Positions 1 to 7,099 of a stretch of DNA of 16,117 bases are shown piece by piece. A program made the position numbers and the translations under genes. The stretch covers positions 1 to 16,117 of the forward strand of contig DAOVGZ010000014.1 of NCBI GenBank assembly GCA_030672115.1. Reading direction: 5' to 3'. Origin of the DNA: a bacterium. GTDB lineage: Bacteria > Babelota > Babeliae > Babelales > Vermiphilaceae. The notes beneath the pieces are model-generated. The model was given only the letters and a program-made list of their open reading frames with translations. It was not told where the DNA came from and ran no database searches. Numbering within the stretch: the stretch's first letter is position 1; each line of letters begins with the position of its first letter.

Positions 1-39
1 GTAAATAAATCTACTCAACAGGGTAACCTTAAAGAGATT

Positions 40-492
40 ATGACTTCATGGAACTCTAAAGATATGATAAAAGGACAAAGGGAAATTGTAGAAAAAGAAT
101 TCGAAGAAAAATTGTTTTCATTTAAAAATAAAAAAAAATGTGTCAATATATGTATATTTGATAATTTACTGATAGTAGCAATTGAGTTACAAAATAGGGA
201 TAGTATAGGAAAAGGAAAAGTTAATTTGTTTGCAAAAAGATTAGTGCAATCTGGTTCGCTAGTTTGCTTTGAGTATATAAAAAGACAAATGTGTTACTTT
301 GGATCTTCTTCTGACGAACAATTGGCACTCAAATCTGGTGTTATTCATTCTACCAGATATGAATTATATAATTGTTTTCGTAATTGGTATCTGAATGAGT
401 GGCTTTGTGAGACAAATGAGCCGACTATTAAGGAGCAATTGATAAAGAATAAAAATTTTACTGATCTTATTATTTATAATAAAAGAAATTAA
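40..492 (+). CDS. Unknown cysteine-containing protein, possibly 5'-truncated by the window edge
   Basis: I do not recognise this protein. It is 150 residues from the ATG at 40, has six cysteines (CVNIC near residues 34-38, then singles in VCFEY, MCYF, NCFR and LCET) and no N-terminal hydrophobic segment. The reading frame is open back to position 1 with no stop, so the real start may lie upstream and this may be the C-terminal part of a longer, perhaps exported protein. The only ribosome-binding candidate for ATG 40 is a weak AAAGAG very close to it. It ends with TAA 30 bases before the next plus-strand gene, which also encodes a cysteine-containing protein, so the two are probably co-transcribed. 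Function unknown; that it is coding is fairly likely, the start is uncertain. Confidence 0.55.
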   Translation: MTSWNSKDMIKGQREIVEKEFEEKLFSFKNKKKCVNICIFDNLLIVAIELQNRDSIGKGKVNLFAKRLVQSGSLVCFEYIKRQMCYFGSSSDEQLALKSGVIHSTRYELYNCFRNWYLNEWLCETNEPTIKEQLIKNKNFTDLIIYNKRN

Positions 493-522
493 TATCCATA
501 ATTAAAAAAAGGAAAAACGATT

Positions 523-1080
523 ATGAAGAAAAAAATAATTTTATGTTTACTTGCTTTGTGGGTAGGTTCCGTGTTTGCAATGGATCAACTGGTTATGAAA
601 GTGGTGTGTCAAAAGGTTATTCCTGCAAATATTTCTAACCCAATATGTCTGCAAGAGGAACAATTTGAATCAGATGGCGACAAATATCTTGTTATTACAA
701 AACATAAAATTTATGGCAAAGATATTGTATGGCAAGAGAAAGTTGATTACAAAGTAACAGAAGAATTCTGCCGAGACAAAGAGCAAAAATCTTTTTTTCA
801 AAACATATCGCCTGCTGTTTGTTTGTATGTCTGGATGTATGCAAGGGCGTCAGTTATGAACAAAAATTTGATAAATAAAAATCACTTTGATTGGTGCGAT
901 GCGAAATTCTATGCAAATGAAGAACATATTTGTAGTGATATTTATAGCAATGGAAGTGAGTTTGGAAAAAAGGCTTACAAAAAACGATCACAAGAGGCTC
1001 TTAAAAAGTTAAAAAACAAAAAAAATTGGAATAATTATCGCTTTTGTAAAAAAGGCAAAAATAAACGATTCTATCGATAG
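523..1080 (+). CDS. Exported cysteine-containing basic protein of unknown function
   Basis: A 185-residue protein with a clear signal peptide: MKKK, a hydrophobic core, and a likely cleavage after VFA around residue 19. The mature part carries seven cysteines spread over its length (for example VVCQK, PICLQ, EFCRD, DWCDA, HICSD, RFCKK). That suits disulphide bonding outside the cytoplasm. The C-terminal 40 residues are very rich in Lys and Arg. A ribosome-binding site AAGGAAAA precedes the ATG at good distance. It lies 30 bases after the preceding gene and 13 bases before the broken gene at 1094, so the three look like one transcription unit of related secreted proteins. No domain is recognised. 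Export is well supported; function is not. Confidence 0.75.
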   Translation: MKKKIILCLLALWVGSVFAMDQLVMKVVCQKVIPANISNPICLQEEQFESDGDKYLVITKHKIYGKDIVWQEKVDYKVTEEFCRDKEQKSFFQNISPAVCLYVWMYARASVMNKNLINKNHFDWCDAKFYANEEHICSDIYSNGSEFGKKAYKKRSQEALKKLKNKKNWNNYRFCKKGKNKRFYR

Positions 1081-1093
1081 GAAGTAATCAATC

Positions 1094-1447
1094 ATGCTCA
1101 AATATTCAATTTTTGTATTTTTATTTTTGGCAATATCTTCATTTTGTATGAACAATAATACCTGATTGCCACCGGAGGCAACTCAGAGCGTATGTGTGTC
1201 AACATGCCTTCCTTTTTCTTCAAAAAATATCGGGCCTTGTCTTTGTAATTTCAATTTCGACAACCCTGTGTATAAATGGGGCGAATGCTGCTTAAATACT
1301 TATCTTGCTTATTGCACAGCAAAACATCGTATAGATTTATGGAAACATTCAAAATATGGAAAACCTTTGATAATAAATTACCTATATGAATCTGAGGTAG
1401 AAATACAATTGGATCTGATGGAGATAGTTGCAGCCATATTTCGATAA
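1094..1447 (+). pseudogene. Exported cysteine-rich protein gene interrupted by an in-frame TGA
   Basis: The ATG at 1094 has a reasonable ribosome-binding site (AGGAAG, about 9 bases upstream) and opens a perfect signal peptide (MLKYSIFVFLFLAISSFC...). After 23 codons a TGA at 1163-1165 interrupts it. The same frame then stays open to TAA at 1445 and encodes a cysteine-rich stretch (VCVSTC, PCLC, GECC, YC: seven Cys in about 50 residues), like the exported neighbours. One base change would restore a 117-residue exported protein. TGA is a genuine stop elsewhere in this window (6344-6346), so general recoding is unlikely. Further cysteine-containing sequence continues in another frame from about 1411, hinting at a second lesion. 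Most likely a recent pseudogene; programmed readthrough or a sequencing error cannot be excluded. Confidence 0.65.
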
Positions 1448-1517
1448 AAATTTGTGCAAAAAATTTAATTAGAGAAGATAATAAAATTAATTACCAAAGT
1501 GAAAGGTGTATTTATAA

Positions 1518-2045
1518 TTACGATTTTTTTTTGAAAAATTCTTTTGGTGATCGAGATAAAATTCGACGAAGAATTTCGCTCGTTGAAACTCCCTTTGTAT
1601 AAGGAATGGTTTTAAAAATACCTCGCGCTATTGGTTCTCCATAAAAGTTTTTTATTGTTTCTTCATTAAAGTCATCTCCGTGCATAACAACATCGATTTG
1701 GTGTTTATCAAGATATTCAGCAGAAACAACCAGAGGTGCATGTGGGATAACTTCATCAACATATCTGCATGATTTTACGCAAGCGATACGTTCTTCAAGC
1801 GTCATGATGGGCTTTCGCTTGTATTCTGAGCATACTTCATCTCCATGAATTCCAACAATAAGGTAGTCACCATGAGCAAGAGCTTGTTTAAGAAAATTTA
1901 TATGTCCTGCATGAAAAAGATCTCCAACCATATCAACATAAACACGGCGTTGTTTTTTTGGTTCATTTGATGAGCTAGCATTTAACTGTAGAGATATGAA
2001 ACTTATGGTTAACATGAAGATAAAAAGTGAGATTCTTTTTTGCAT
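1518..2045 (-). CDS. Exported cytidylyltransferase-like nucleotidyltransferase (ethanolamine-phosphate cytidylyltransferase type)
   Basis: A 175-residue protein with a signal peptide (about residues 1-23, cleavage near LNA-SSS) followed by a complete nucleotidyltransferase fold. Visible marks are VYVDMVGDLFHAGH with the HxGH nucleotide-binding motif at 45-48, the EERIACVKSCRYVDEV segment (85-99), MHGDD (121-125) and the C-terminal GVSTSEILRRI signature (152-162). The order and wording resemble the repeats of eukaryotic phosphoethanolamine cytidylyltransferase and CTP:phosphocholine/glycerol-3-phosphate cytidylyltransferases, which make CDP-alcohols for phospholipids. It has a single catalytic domain, whereas the eukaryotic ethanolamine enzyme has two. 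Substrate cannot be assigned. A signal peptide on a CTP-dependent enzyme is odd, because the periplasm holds no CTP; action in a host compartment is an inference. Ribosome-binding site AAGGAA, about 7 bases before ATG. Convergent with the broken gene at 1094. Confidence 0.85.
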   Translation of the reverse strand: MQKRISLFIFMLTISFISLQLNASSSNEPKKQRRVYVDMVGDLFHAGHINFLKQALAHGDYLIVGIHGDEVCSEYKRKPIMTLEERIACVKSCRYVDEVIPHAPLVVSAEYLDKHQIDVVMHGDDFNEETIKNFYGEPIARGIFKTIPYTKGVSTSEILRRILSRSPKEFFKKKS

Positions 2046-2165
2046 TATAAATTCCTTTTTTAAATTACGTGCTTGTTTTAGAAACTTTTCTATCGCTATC
2101 TATTTATATTGACACGCTTTAAGATAAAATGCTTTTCTGTGAAAGTAAAACTTATAAAATTAAAA

Positions 2166-2171
2166 AAAGGG
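2166..2171 (+). promoter_or_regulatory. Ribosome-binding site that fixes the C11 protease start
   Basis: AAAGGG ends 5 bases before the ATG at 2177. An earlier in-frame ATG at 2129 lacks such a site and would put 16 polar residues in front of the signal peptide, so 2177 is the better start. A TTGACA hexamer lies at 2109-2114 and TATAAA at 2153-2158, but their spacing is wrong for one promoter and neither is claimed. Confidence 0.6.
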
Positions 2172-2176
2172 ATAGT

Positions 2177-3496
2177 ATGATTCGTAAAGCAGTTTTTTTA
2201 ACTTTATTACTTTGTTGTTGTAACATTTTTGGCCAAGCTGATTGGACAATTTTTACTTATATTGAAGCTTCTGAAGGCTTACAGCATGAAGCTATTAAAA
2301 ATATAAGCGATATGGCGCTTGGGAATGTTCCAGAAAATATTAATATGATTGTTCAGCTTCATACAAAAGAAGATATTTCCTGGATTTACAAGATAGATGG
2401 GAATGCAATAATTCTTTTGGATATTGTTACCATTACTGAAAATGCAAAAAACAATATTGTTGAATCTATGACCAATATTGTTAAGCAATTTCCTGCAAAA
2501 TACTATGGCATAATTTTATGGAACCATGGATTTGGCATTCTTGTTCCAACATACGATCCTGCAACAAATACTTGGAATGTTGAGCCTGATGGTAATAACT
2601 GTTTTGGTGCTTGCGATCTTGTAAGTGTTGATTCAGATATATTTTTGGAGAAGAAAAAAAGAAGAAAATGTGAGCATAGTTATCATAAAGGCTTGTTAAA
2701 TAGGTATCATAAAGGCTTGTTGATAAATGATCATACTAAAACGGTAATGAATAATTATGATATGGTTGAATTATGTAAAATAATCTCTGAGAATCTGCTA
2801 AAAGGTGAAAAAATTTCTCTGCTTGGTATGGATTGTTGTTTGGGAGCAATGATTGAGCATGGCTATCAGCTTAGAAATTACGTTGACTATTTAGTTGGTT
2901 CGCAAGATTGTGAGCTTTCTGATGGTTGGGATTATACAGCTATGATAAAACATTTTAGAAATGGTGAACTTTCGCCAAGAACTTTTGCACAAAATATAGT
3001 ATTGGATTATGGGAATTATTATGCTCCTATAGCGCCTGTTGGTAGGTACACACAATCCGCAATTGATTTGAATTTTATGGAAGATCTTACAAAAAATATA
3101 GATTCTGTAATTGCATTATTAAAAACTTGTTTAAACGAACAACCTGATTATTTTAAATCACTCATAGCATCTGCTCGGAATTCATGCATACGTTTTTGCC
3201 AAATGCCTGCATACACAGATATCGATAACTTTTATAGTAATTTATTACAGTATATCGAGGCTGAATCACATGACGGTGATTTTTTTAATATTTTTAAACA
3301 ATTAAAACAGCTTATTGATGAAGGCAAAAAAATTATACAAAAAACTGTTGTTGCCAATGCTCTTGGACCGGTGAACAAAGGGGCACAAGGGATTTCTATC
3401 TATTTTCCTCTTTATCATATTGATACTTCATACTATGATTGTATTTTTGCTCAAGAAACAAATTGGTTACAATTTCTACAAAGGCTAGTTGAATAA
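2177..3496 (+). CDS. Exported clostripain-family cysteine protease (peptidase C11)
   Basis: A 439-residue protein with a signal peptide (MIRK then a hydrophobic core, likely lipid-free cleavage near IFGQA). The C11 signature is complete: catalytic His in LWNHGFG (His117) and catalytic Cys in GMDCCLGAM (Cys221 by alignment with the DxC of clostripain, Cys220 beside it), followed by SQDCELSDGWDY, matching the family's SxE..PGDGW region. Clostripain-type enzymes cleave after Arg or Lys and mature by self-cleavage between the His and the Cys. Here that linker is long (about 104 residues) and holds a very basic patch, EKKKRRK (158-164), followed by an 8-residue tandem repeat (YHKGLL twice). Self-cleavage at the basic patch is inferred. 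The gene is convergent with the HIT gene, 15 bases apart. Role: extracellular or host-directed proteolysis. Confidence 0.88.
   Translation: MIRKAVFLTLLLCCCNIFGQADWTIFTYIEASEGLQHEAIKNISDMALGNVPENINMIVQLHTKEDISWIYKIDGNAIILLDIVTITENAKNNIVESMTNIVKQFPAKYYGIILWNHGFGILVPTYDPATNTWNVEPDGNNCFGACDLVSVDSDIFLEKKKRRKCEHSYHKGLLNRYHKGLLINDHTKTVMNNYDMVELCKIISENLLKGEKISLLGMDCCLGAMIEHGYQLRNYVDYLVGSQDCELSDGWDYTAMIKHFRNGELSPRTFAQNIVLDYGNYYAPIAPVGRYTQSAIDLNFMEDLTKNIDSVIALLKTCLNEQPDYFKSLIASARNSCIRFCQMPAYTDIDNFYSNLLQYIEAESHDGDFFNIFKQLKQLIDEGKKIIQKTVVANALGPVNKGAQGISIYFPLYHIDTSYYDCIFAQETNWLQFLQRLVE
2678..2725 (+). repeat. 24-bp in-frame tandem duplication inside the C11 protease gene
   Basis: Two adjacent 24-base units (2678-2701 and 2702-2725) share an exact 17-base core, TATCATAAAGGCTTGTT, and encode SYHKGLLN and RYHKGLLI. 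The unit length is a multiple of three, so the frame is kept. It lies in the linker between the catalytic His and Cys, directly after the Lys/Arg-rich patch. Confidence 0.85.
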
Positions 3497-3511
3497 TAAA
3501 AAAATATTCTA

Positions 3512-4150
3512 TTAATTAGTATATCTAGTAAAGTGTTCTTTCAATTCGTCAAATGATGGTTTAAGTAGCTCATAAAGCTTATTGAGATCATACTGTATAA
3601 CTTGCGTTTCACAAACATTTTGAATAAAAGTAGGATGATCTGTTTTAAATCGAGGAAGAGCATGGATATGAATATGGTCAGGTTTTGAGGCACCTGCAAT
3701 AGTACCTATATTAATACCAATGTTTGTTCCTTGGGCACCTAAAATGGTTTCAAAAATTTTTGGTATAGCTGTAATAAGTTCCATCAATTCGTGTCGTGCA
3801 GGTTCAGATAAATCCGCAAGATTGGCAACGTGGGCAATTGGAATAACAAGAAGATGCCCCCGTTGATATGGATAAAGATTTAGAAAAACAACATTATGTT
3901 CAAATTTTGTTAATATCAAGCTTTCTCTTTCAGGGCCAATATTCATACTTTTACAAAACACACAAGCAGTTTTTTTGGGTGGTATTTCATTTTTTGATTT
4001 TTTTCTTGCGTTAATATCATAGTTTTCACGATATGGAGCATACAGAACTTGTCTTCGTAGCGGGTTTTCAGAATCTTGCTGACCTTGGGTTGCAAAAGAA
4101 TATATTATCATACTAAAAAAAATAGCGGCATTTATTTTTGATTTGCTCAT
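3512..4150 (-). CDS. Exported HIT-family protein, Ap4A-phosphorylase/hydrolase type
   Basis: A 212-residue protein with a signal peptide (hydrophobic residues about 8-20, cleavage near SFA-TQG) and a full HIT domain. The histidine triad is HIHIHALPR with His159, His161 and His163; by family knowledge the middle one is the nucleophile. Upstream are LYAPYRENY (36-44) and CVFC (63-66), as in the mycobacterial Ap4A phosphorylase-like branch, where CxxC can bind zinc, and YQRGHLLVIP (95-104), typical of HIT proteins. Family members split or phosphorolyse dinucleoside polyphosphates or nucleotide conjugates in the cytosol. A signal peptide is therefore unusual and points to action outside the bacterial cytoplasm. 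Ribosome-binding site AAGGA lies about 10 bases upstream. It follows the MEMO-AMMECR1 gene on the same strand after a 241-base gap, in which I see no clear terminator or promoter. Confidence 0.88.
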   Translation of the reverse strand: MSKSKINAAIFFSMIIYSFATQGQQDSENPLRRQVLYAPYRENYDINARKKSKNEIPPKKTACVFCKSMNIGPERESLILTKFEHNVVFLNLYPYQRGHLLVIPIAHVANLADLSEPARHELMELITAIPKIFETILGAQGTNIGINIGTIAGASKPDHIHIHALPRFKTDHPTFIQNVCETQVIQYDLNKLYELLKPSFDELKEHFTRYTN

Positions 4151-4391
4151 TAGAGTGAGTCCTTTTTTAAAAAAATGTATTTTGTACTATATGATTTTCA
4201 CTTTGAATATAGCAGAACTATAATCGATTGTTTAGATTGACAAAGACTTTAGCAATATTTTTTTTGTTTATTTAGTAATCAAAGTTTTATAAGCAGTAAT
4301 ACTTATGGAAATTATTATTTTTATAGAATTTGTACCATGTTATGAGTGAAAAGGTTCAGTAGGTAAAAATTATTTTTATGAGTATCAGTTC

Positions 4392-5915
4392 TTATTCACT
4401 GAATTCAAATCCCTCAAAAACTTTAAATTGAGTTTCTTTTTTCCAATCGTCTTTTTTTAGGCCGGCTTTTTTGCTCAGGCTATTTAATGTTTGAGTTAGA
4501 TTCCAGCCTTGTTCTTCTGGAACTTGCGGTAAATAAACTGCGCTTTGTTTAAAGCCATTTACAGTTTTTTCTAAAATGATTCCATGTTTTCCAAGAATTA
4601 TATCATTATAACTTTTTACCAAGCGCGGTGGTGATAGAACTGTTATGGAAATAACAATGTCATCAAGTTCTTTTTTGGTCAATGGTAAAAACCGAGAATC
4701 ATGGAAGGCTGTTGATTGAGCAACTTCAGGGATTATTTTGTACAAAGAATTGTTTGAAATTATTCTGCCGATACAGCCTCTTAATTTTCCAGATTTTGTT
4801 TTTATGGTTACAAAGGCTCCAGATTTTTTTTTGAGGTTGTCAGTTATTGTAAAATGATCATCTAATTTTTTTTCAGGAAAGAGTTTGTGTGTAATTGTAT
4901 TGCGCGCACTTTTTAGCAGTAGATTTTTTTCTTGGGGCGTTAATATTGATCTGCAGACCAAGCTGGCATAACTAACAGAACTTTTTGCAGGAACTATTTT
5001 TGATAGTTTTTTTACGTCTATATTTTTTCCGTTTCGACTGTCTTCTATTTGTGCAGAGTTGTAATAGCTAGCAAGTTGAATTTCTGTTTGCCCAAGGGCA
5101 CCAGTTTCTATAAGTTTTAAAAGAATTTTTATAGGACTTTCACCACAAATTGTAGCTTTTGTTTTTTTTATTACATCGTCAAATTTTATATAAGATTTTT
5201 CAAGTATTGCTTCTATTGCCATGGTATCAAACTTTTTTACATCACTAAAAGCAGGTGTGTAGTTAAACCTTGGTCCATAATGTATAAAGTCACTGCTGAT
5301 AACAATAAGAGTTTTTTTGCCATCATTGAGTAATGTACTGATTGTTTTTGCAACCTTTTGAAAATCGGCTTCTGTTAATTTTCCAACAATTAGGGGAACA
5401 ATAGAAAAATTGTTGAGGCAATAGTCCAAGAAAGGGAGTTGAATTTCTATAGAGTGTTCTTTTTGATGAACGTTTGGAATTATTTTAAATAATGAACTTT
5501 TTTTTGAAAGTTTTGAAATTGCTTTTTTATCAATTGAAATTTTTCCCATAGGAGTTTTGTATATTGTATAATTGGGTAATGCGATGCCATTAAAGCTTTT
5601 ATTATGAGAAGGTCCAATAATAATAACTCTATCAAAAGAAGATTTTTTTATTGTTTGATAAGCGTTTGCTGCACATAAACCAGAAAATCTGTAACCCGCA
5701 TGAGGAACAATAATCGCACTGATATTATTTTTATTGATAATGTTTTTATCTGCCAAAGAAAAATAATAATCTAAATCTTTTGTAAGTTTTTGTTTATCCG
5801 CTGGATACCAGCTACCTGCAAGATGTGCTTTTTGTATTTTTTTTGTTTGTATAGATCCAAATAAAAAAGAGCTATTTATTATGCACACGAATAAAAACAA
5901 TAATTTTAGTTTCAT
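4392..5915 (-). CDS. Exported MEMO1-AMMECR1 fusion protein (AmmeMemoRadiSam system B + A)
   Basis: A 507-residue two-domain protein behind a signal peptide (residues 1-20, FLFG-S). Residues about 28-320 are a MEMO1 domain: AGSWYPAD (33-40), PHAGY (His72), GPSH (His104), EHSIE (153-157), SSDFIHYG (His212) and TICGES (Cys257), ending in VSYASLV. All four positions matching the proposed metal-site residues of human MEMO1 (His49, His81, His192, Cys244) are kept. Residues about 325-507 are an AMMECR1 domain with its hallmark LRGCIG (378-383). In bacteria these two are parts A and B of the AmmeMemoRadiSam trio; the radical-SAM partner is not in this window. Fusion of the two is known in bacteria, but a signal peptide on them is unexpected. 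Ribosome-binding site AGGAGAA is strong. The biochemical role is not established for the family; MEMO1 is a copper/iron-binding redox protein. Confidence 0.92.
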   Translation of the reverse strand: MKLKLLFLFVCIINSSFLFGSIQTKKIQKAHLAGSWYPADKQKLTKDLDYYFSLADKNIINKNNISAIIVPHAGYRFSGLCAANAYQTIKKSSFDRVIIIGPSHNKSFNGIALPNYTIYKTPMGKISIDKKAISKLSKKSSLFKIIPNVHQKEHSIEIQLPFLDYCLNNFSIVPLIVGKLTEADFQKVAKTISTLLNDGKKTLIVISSDFIHYGPRFNYTPAFSDVKKFDTMAIEAILEKSYIKFDDVIKKTKATICGESPIKILLKLIETGALGQTEIQLASYYNSAQIEDSRNGKNIDVKKLSKIVPAKSSVSYASLVCRSILTPQEKNLLLKSARNTITHKLFPEKKLDDHFTITDNLKKKSGAFVTIKTKSGKLRGCIGRIISNNSLYKIIPEVAQSTAFHDSRFLPLTKKELDDIVISITVLSPPRLVKSYNDIILGKHGIILEKTVNGFKQSAVYLPQVPEEQGWNLTQTLNSLSKKAGLKKDDWKKETQFKVFEGFEFSE

Positions 5916-6092
5916 TTAATTCTCCTACATTTGAACAATTTTTATTTAATAACGCATGTAAAATTTTTTAAATGGAGTTATTTTTATGGTACTAAAAATT
6001 TTGCTTAGTTTTCTAGAATATATTGATAGAAATATATCAAAATTATATTCATAAAATGATTTCAAAATAAAAATAAATGAATAAAAAAATGG

Positions 6093-6347
6093 CTAAGAAT
6101 TTTCTTTAAGAAAATCGGAAAATTTCTTATAAGTTCTTAGTGGTGGCTTTTTTCTTTTGTAGCGTATAAAAGACATTATAACAGTAAGAGCAGATACTAT
6201 TAAATATCCTGCTAGTAGCGAAAGAATAACCGTTGTGATTTTTTCACCTTGCCATAATGAAATTGCACCAATTGATATATACACAAGGAACATAAATGGT
6301 GTAAAAGTAGGTTTAAATTCTGCTTTTAAATAATCTAAATAATTCAT
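6093..6347 (-). CDS. Small two-TM protein of the local YLDYLK family (copy A)
   Basis: An 84-residue protein: MNYLDYLKAEF at the N-terminus, two membrane helices (about 17-33 and 37-60), then a basic RYKRKK and a polar tail. The start overlaps the stop of the preceding dead-M48 gene as ATGA, with a strong AAAGGAG 6 bases upstream, so the two are translationally coupled. It is the last gene of the M48 / dead-M48 / two-TM operon. The N-terminal motif, the size and the basic cluster after TM2 recur in three other proteins within 4 kb (8064, 8322 and 9782). No known family is recognised. A role as a membrane partner of the protease pair is an inference from coupling only. Confidence 0.8.
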   Translation of the reverse strand: MNYLDYLKAEFKPTFTPFMFLVYISIGAISLWQGEKITTVILSLLAGYLIVSALTVIMSFIRYKRKKPPLRTYKKFSDFLKENS

Positions 6348-7099
6348 CCGTTACTCCTTTTTAATTCATCTGCATGATTTTGAAACAATGATGTATAAGG
6401 TTTCCAGAATGTTTCACCGATTTTAAATTCTTTTTTTATAGAAGAATCAAGTTGTTTTAGTGCTTTGATAGCAGCATCTTTGTTTAAGGTTTTTTCTAAT
6501 GTCATTCTATTTATTTTTAGATCATGTTTGTGAGCAAAATATTTTAACGTTTTTATTTGTATCTTGTGTATGAATATGAAATTGCATGCGGTAGAAATGC
6601 CAAATGCTATAAAGAATCGAATCCATTTACTGTAATTTTTTATTTTTGTTTTTCCTAATGACCAAAAAAGAAAAATAATAAAGAAAATACTAAAAAAACT
6701 AAAGAAAAATGGAAGAATTTTTATGCTTAAAGGGATAAAGCCGAGTTTGAATATTACAAAGTATCTTCCTAATAAAAAGTCCTGTTGCTCATTTGGTATA
6801 TTTAAGAACCATTCAGGATTAATAATCAGAAGATGATTTTGTGTTTGCGGATTTATACCTTGCGTTACAAACTTATTCCAGGGATTTATTTTGATACCAG
6901 CTTTTTTGGGAACAGTTACTTCATATGTATCATTAAAATTCATTATTTTAGCAACTCTTTTTGTGATATTTTCTATTTTTTTAGGAGCTTGTATTAAATA
7001 AGGATTTTCTAAAAATTCTTCTATTGTTGCATTAAAATTATTAACAAAAAAAATAGAGAATAAAATGATTGGAATTTTAAGTTGTTTTATATTTTTCAT
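6344..7099 (-). CDS. Catalytically dead M48-like membrane protein (pseudoprotease)
   Basis: A 251-residue protein with an N-terminal hydrophobic segment (8-22) and two further membrane segments (about 121-145 and 160-175). It aligns with the neighbouring M48 protease over the same layout: IPNEQQDFLLGRYFVI here against LSPKEQLFLIGHEMVH there, a hydrophobic double span, and a C-terminal helical region ending in KEF. The HExxH zinc motif is replaced by RYFVI (112-116) and the ExxxD motif after the membrane spans is absent, so it cannot bind zinc in the M48 manner. The frame is intact and has a strong ribosome-binding site (AAGGAA) inside the upstream gene, which it overlaps by 23 bases. It therefore looks like a maintained pseudoenzyme, not a decaying pseudogene. 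A regulatory or substrate-holding role is inferred. Confidence 0.75.
   Translation of the reverse strand: MKNIKQLKIPIILFSIFFVNNFNATIEEFLENPYLIQAPKKIENITKRVAKIMNFNDTYEVTVPKKAGIKINPWNKFVTQGINPQTQNHLLIINPEWFLNIPNEQQDFLLGRYFVIFKLGFIPLSIKILPFFFSFFSIFFIIFLFWSLGKTKIKNYSKWIRFFIAFGISTACNFIFIHKIQIKTLKYFAHKHDLKINRMTLEKTLNKDAAIKALKQLDSSIKKEFKIGETFWKPYTSLFQNHADELKRSNG

Noticed and set aside
1163..1165. Reassignment of TGA to an amino acid (as in some candidate-phylum bacteria).
   Set aside because: The dead-M48 gene ends with TGA at 6344-6346 in a normal ATGA overlap, and Trp is encoded by TGG throughout nrdA, nrdB and others. Standard code fits.
2109..2160. A TTGACA ... TATAAA promoter for the C11 protease.
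   Set aside because: The perfect TTGACA at 2109 is 38 bases from TATAAA at 2153 and only 10 bases from TAAAAT at 2125. Neither spacing works, so no promoter is claimed.
2129..2176. Upstream ATG at 2129 as start of the C11 protease.
   Set aside because: It would put a polar stretch ahead of the signal peptide and lacks a ribosome-binding site. ATG 2177 has both features.
6016..6045. TTGATA...TATCAA inverted repeat in the gap before the MEMO-AMMECR1 gene.
   Set aside because: Only 6 A/T-rich pairs with no T run; expected by chance in such DNA.
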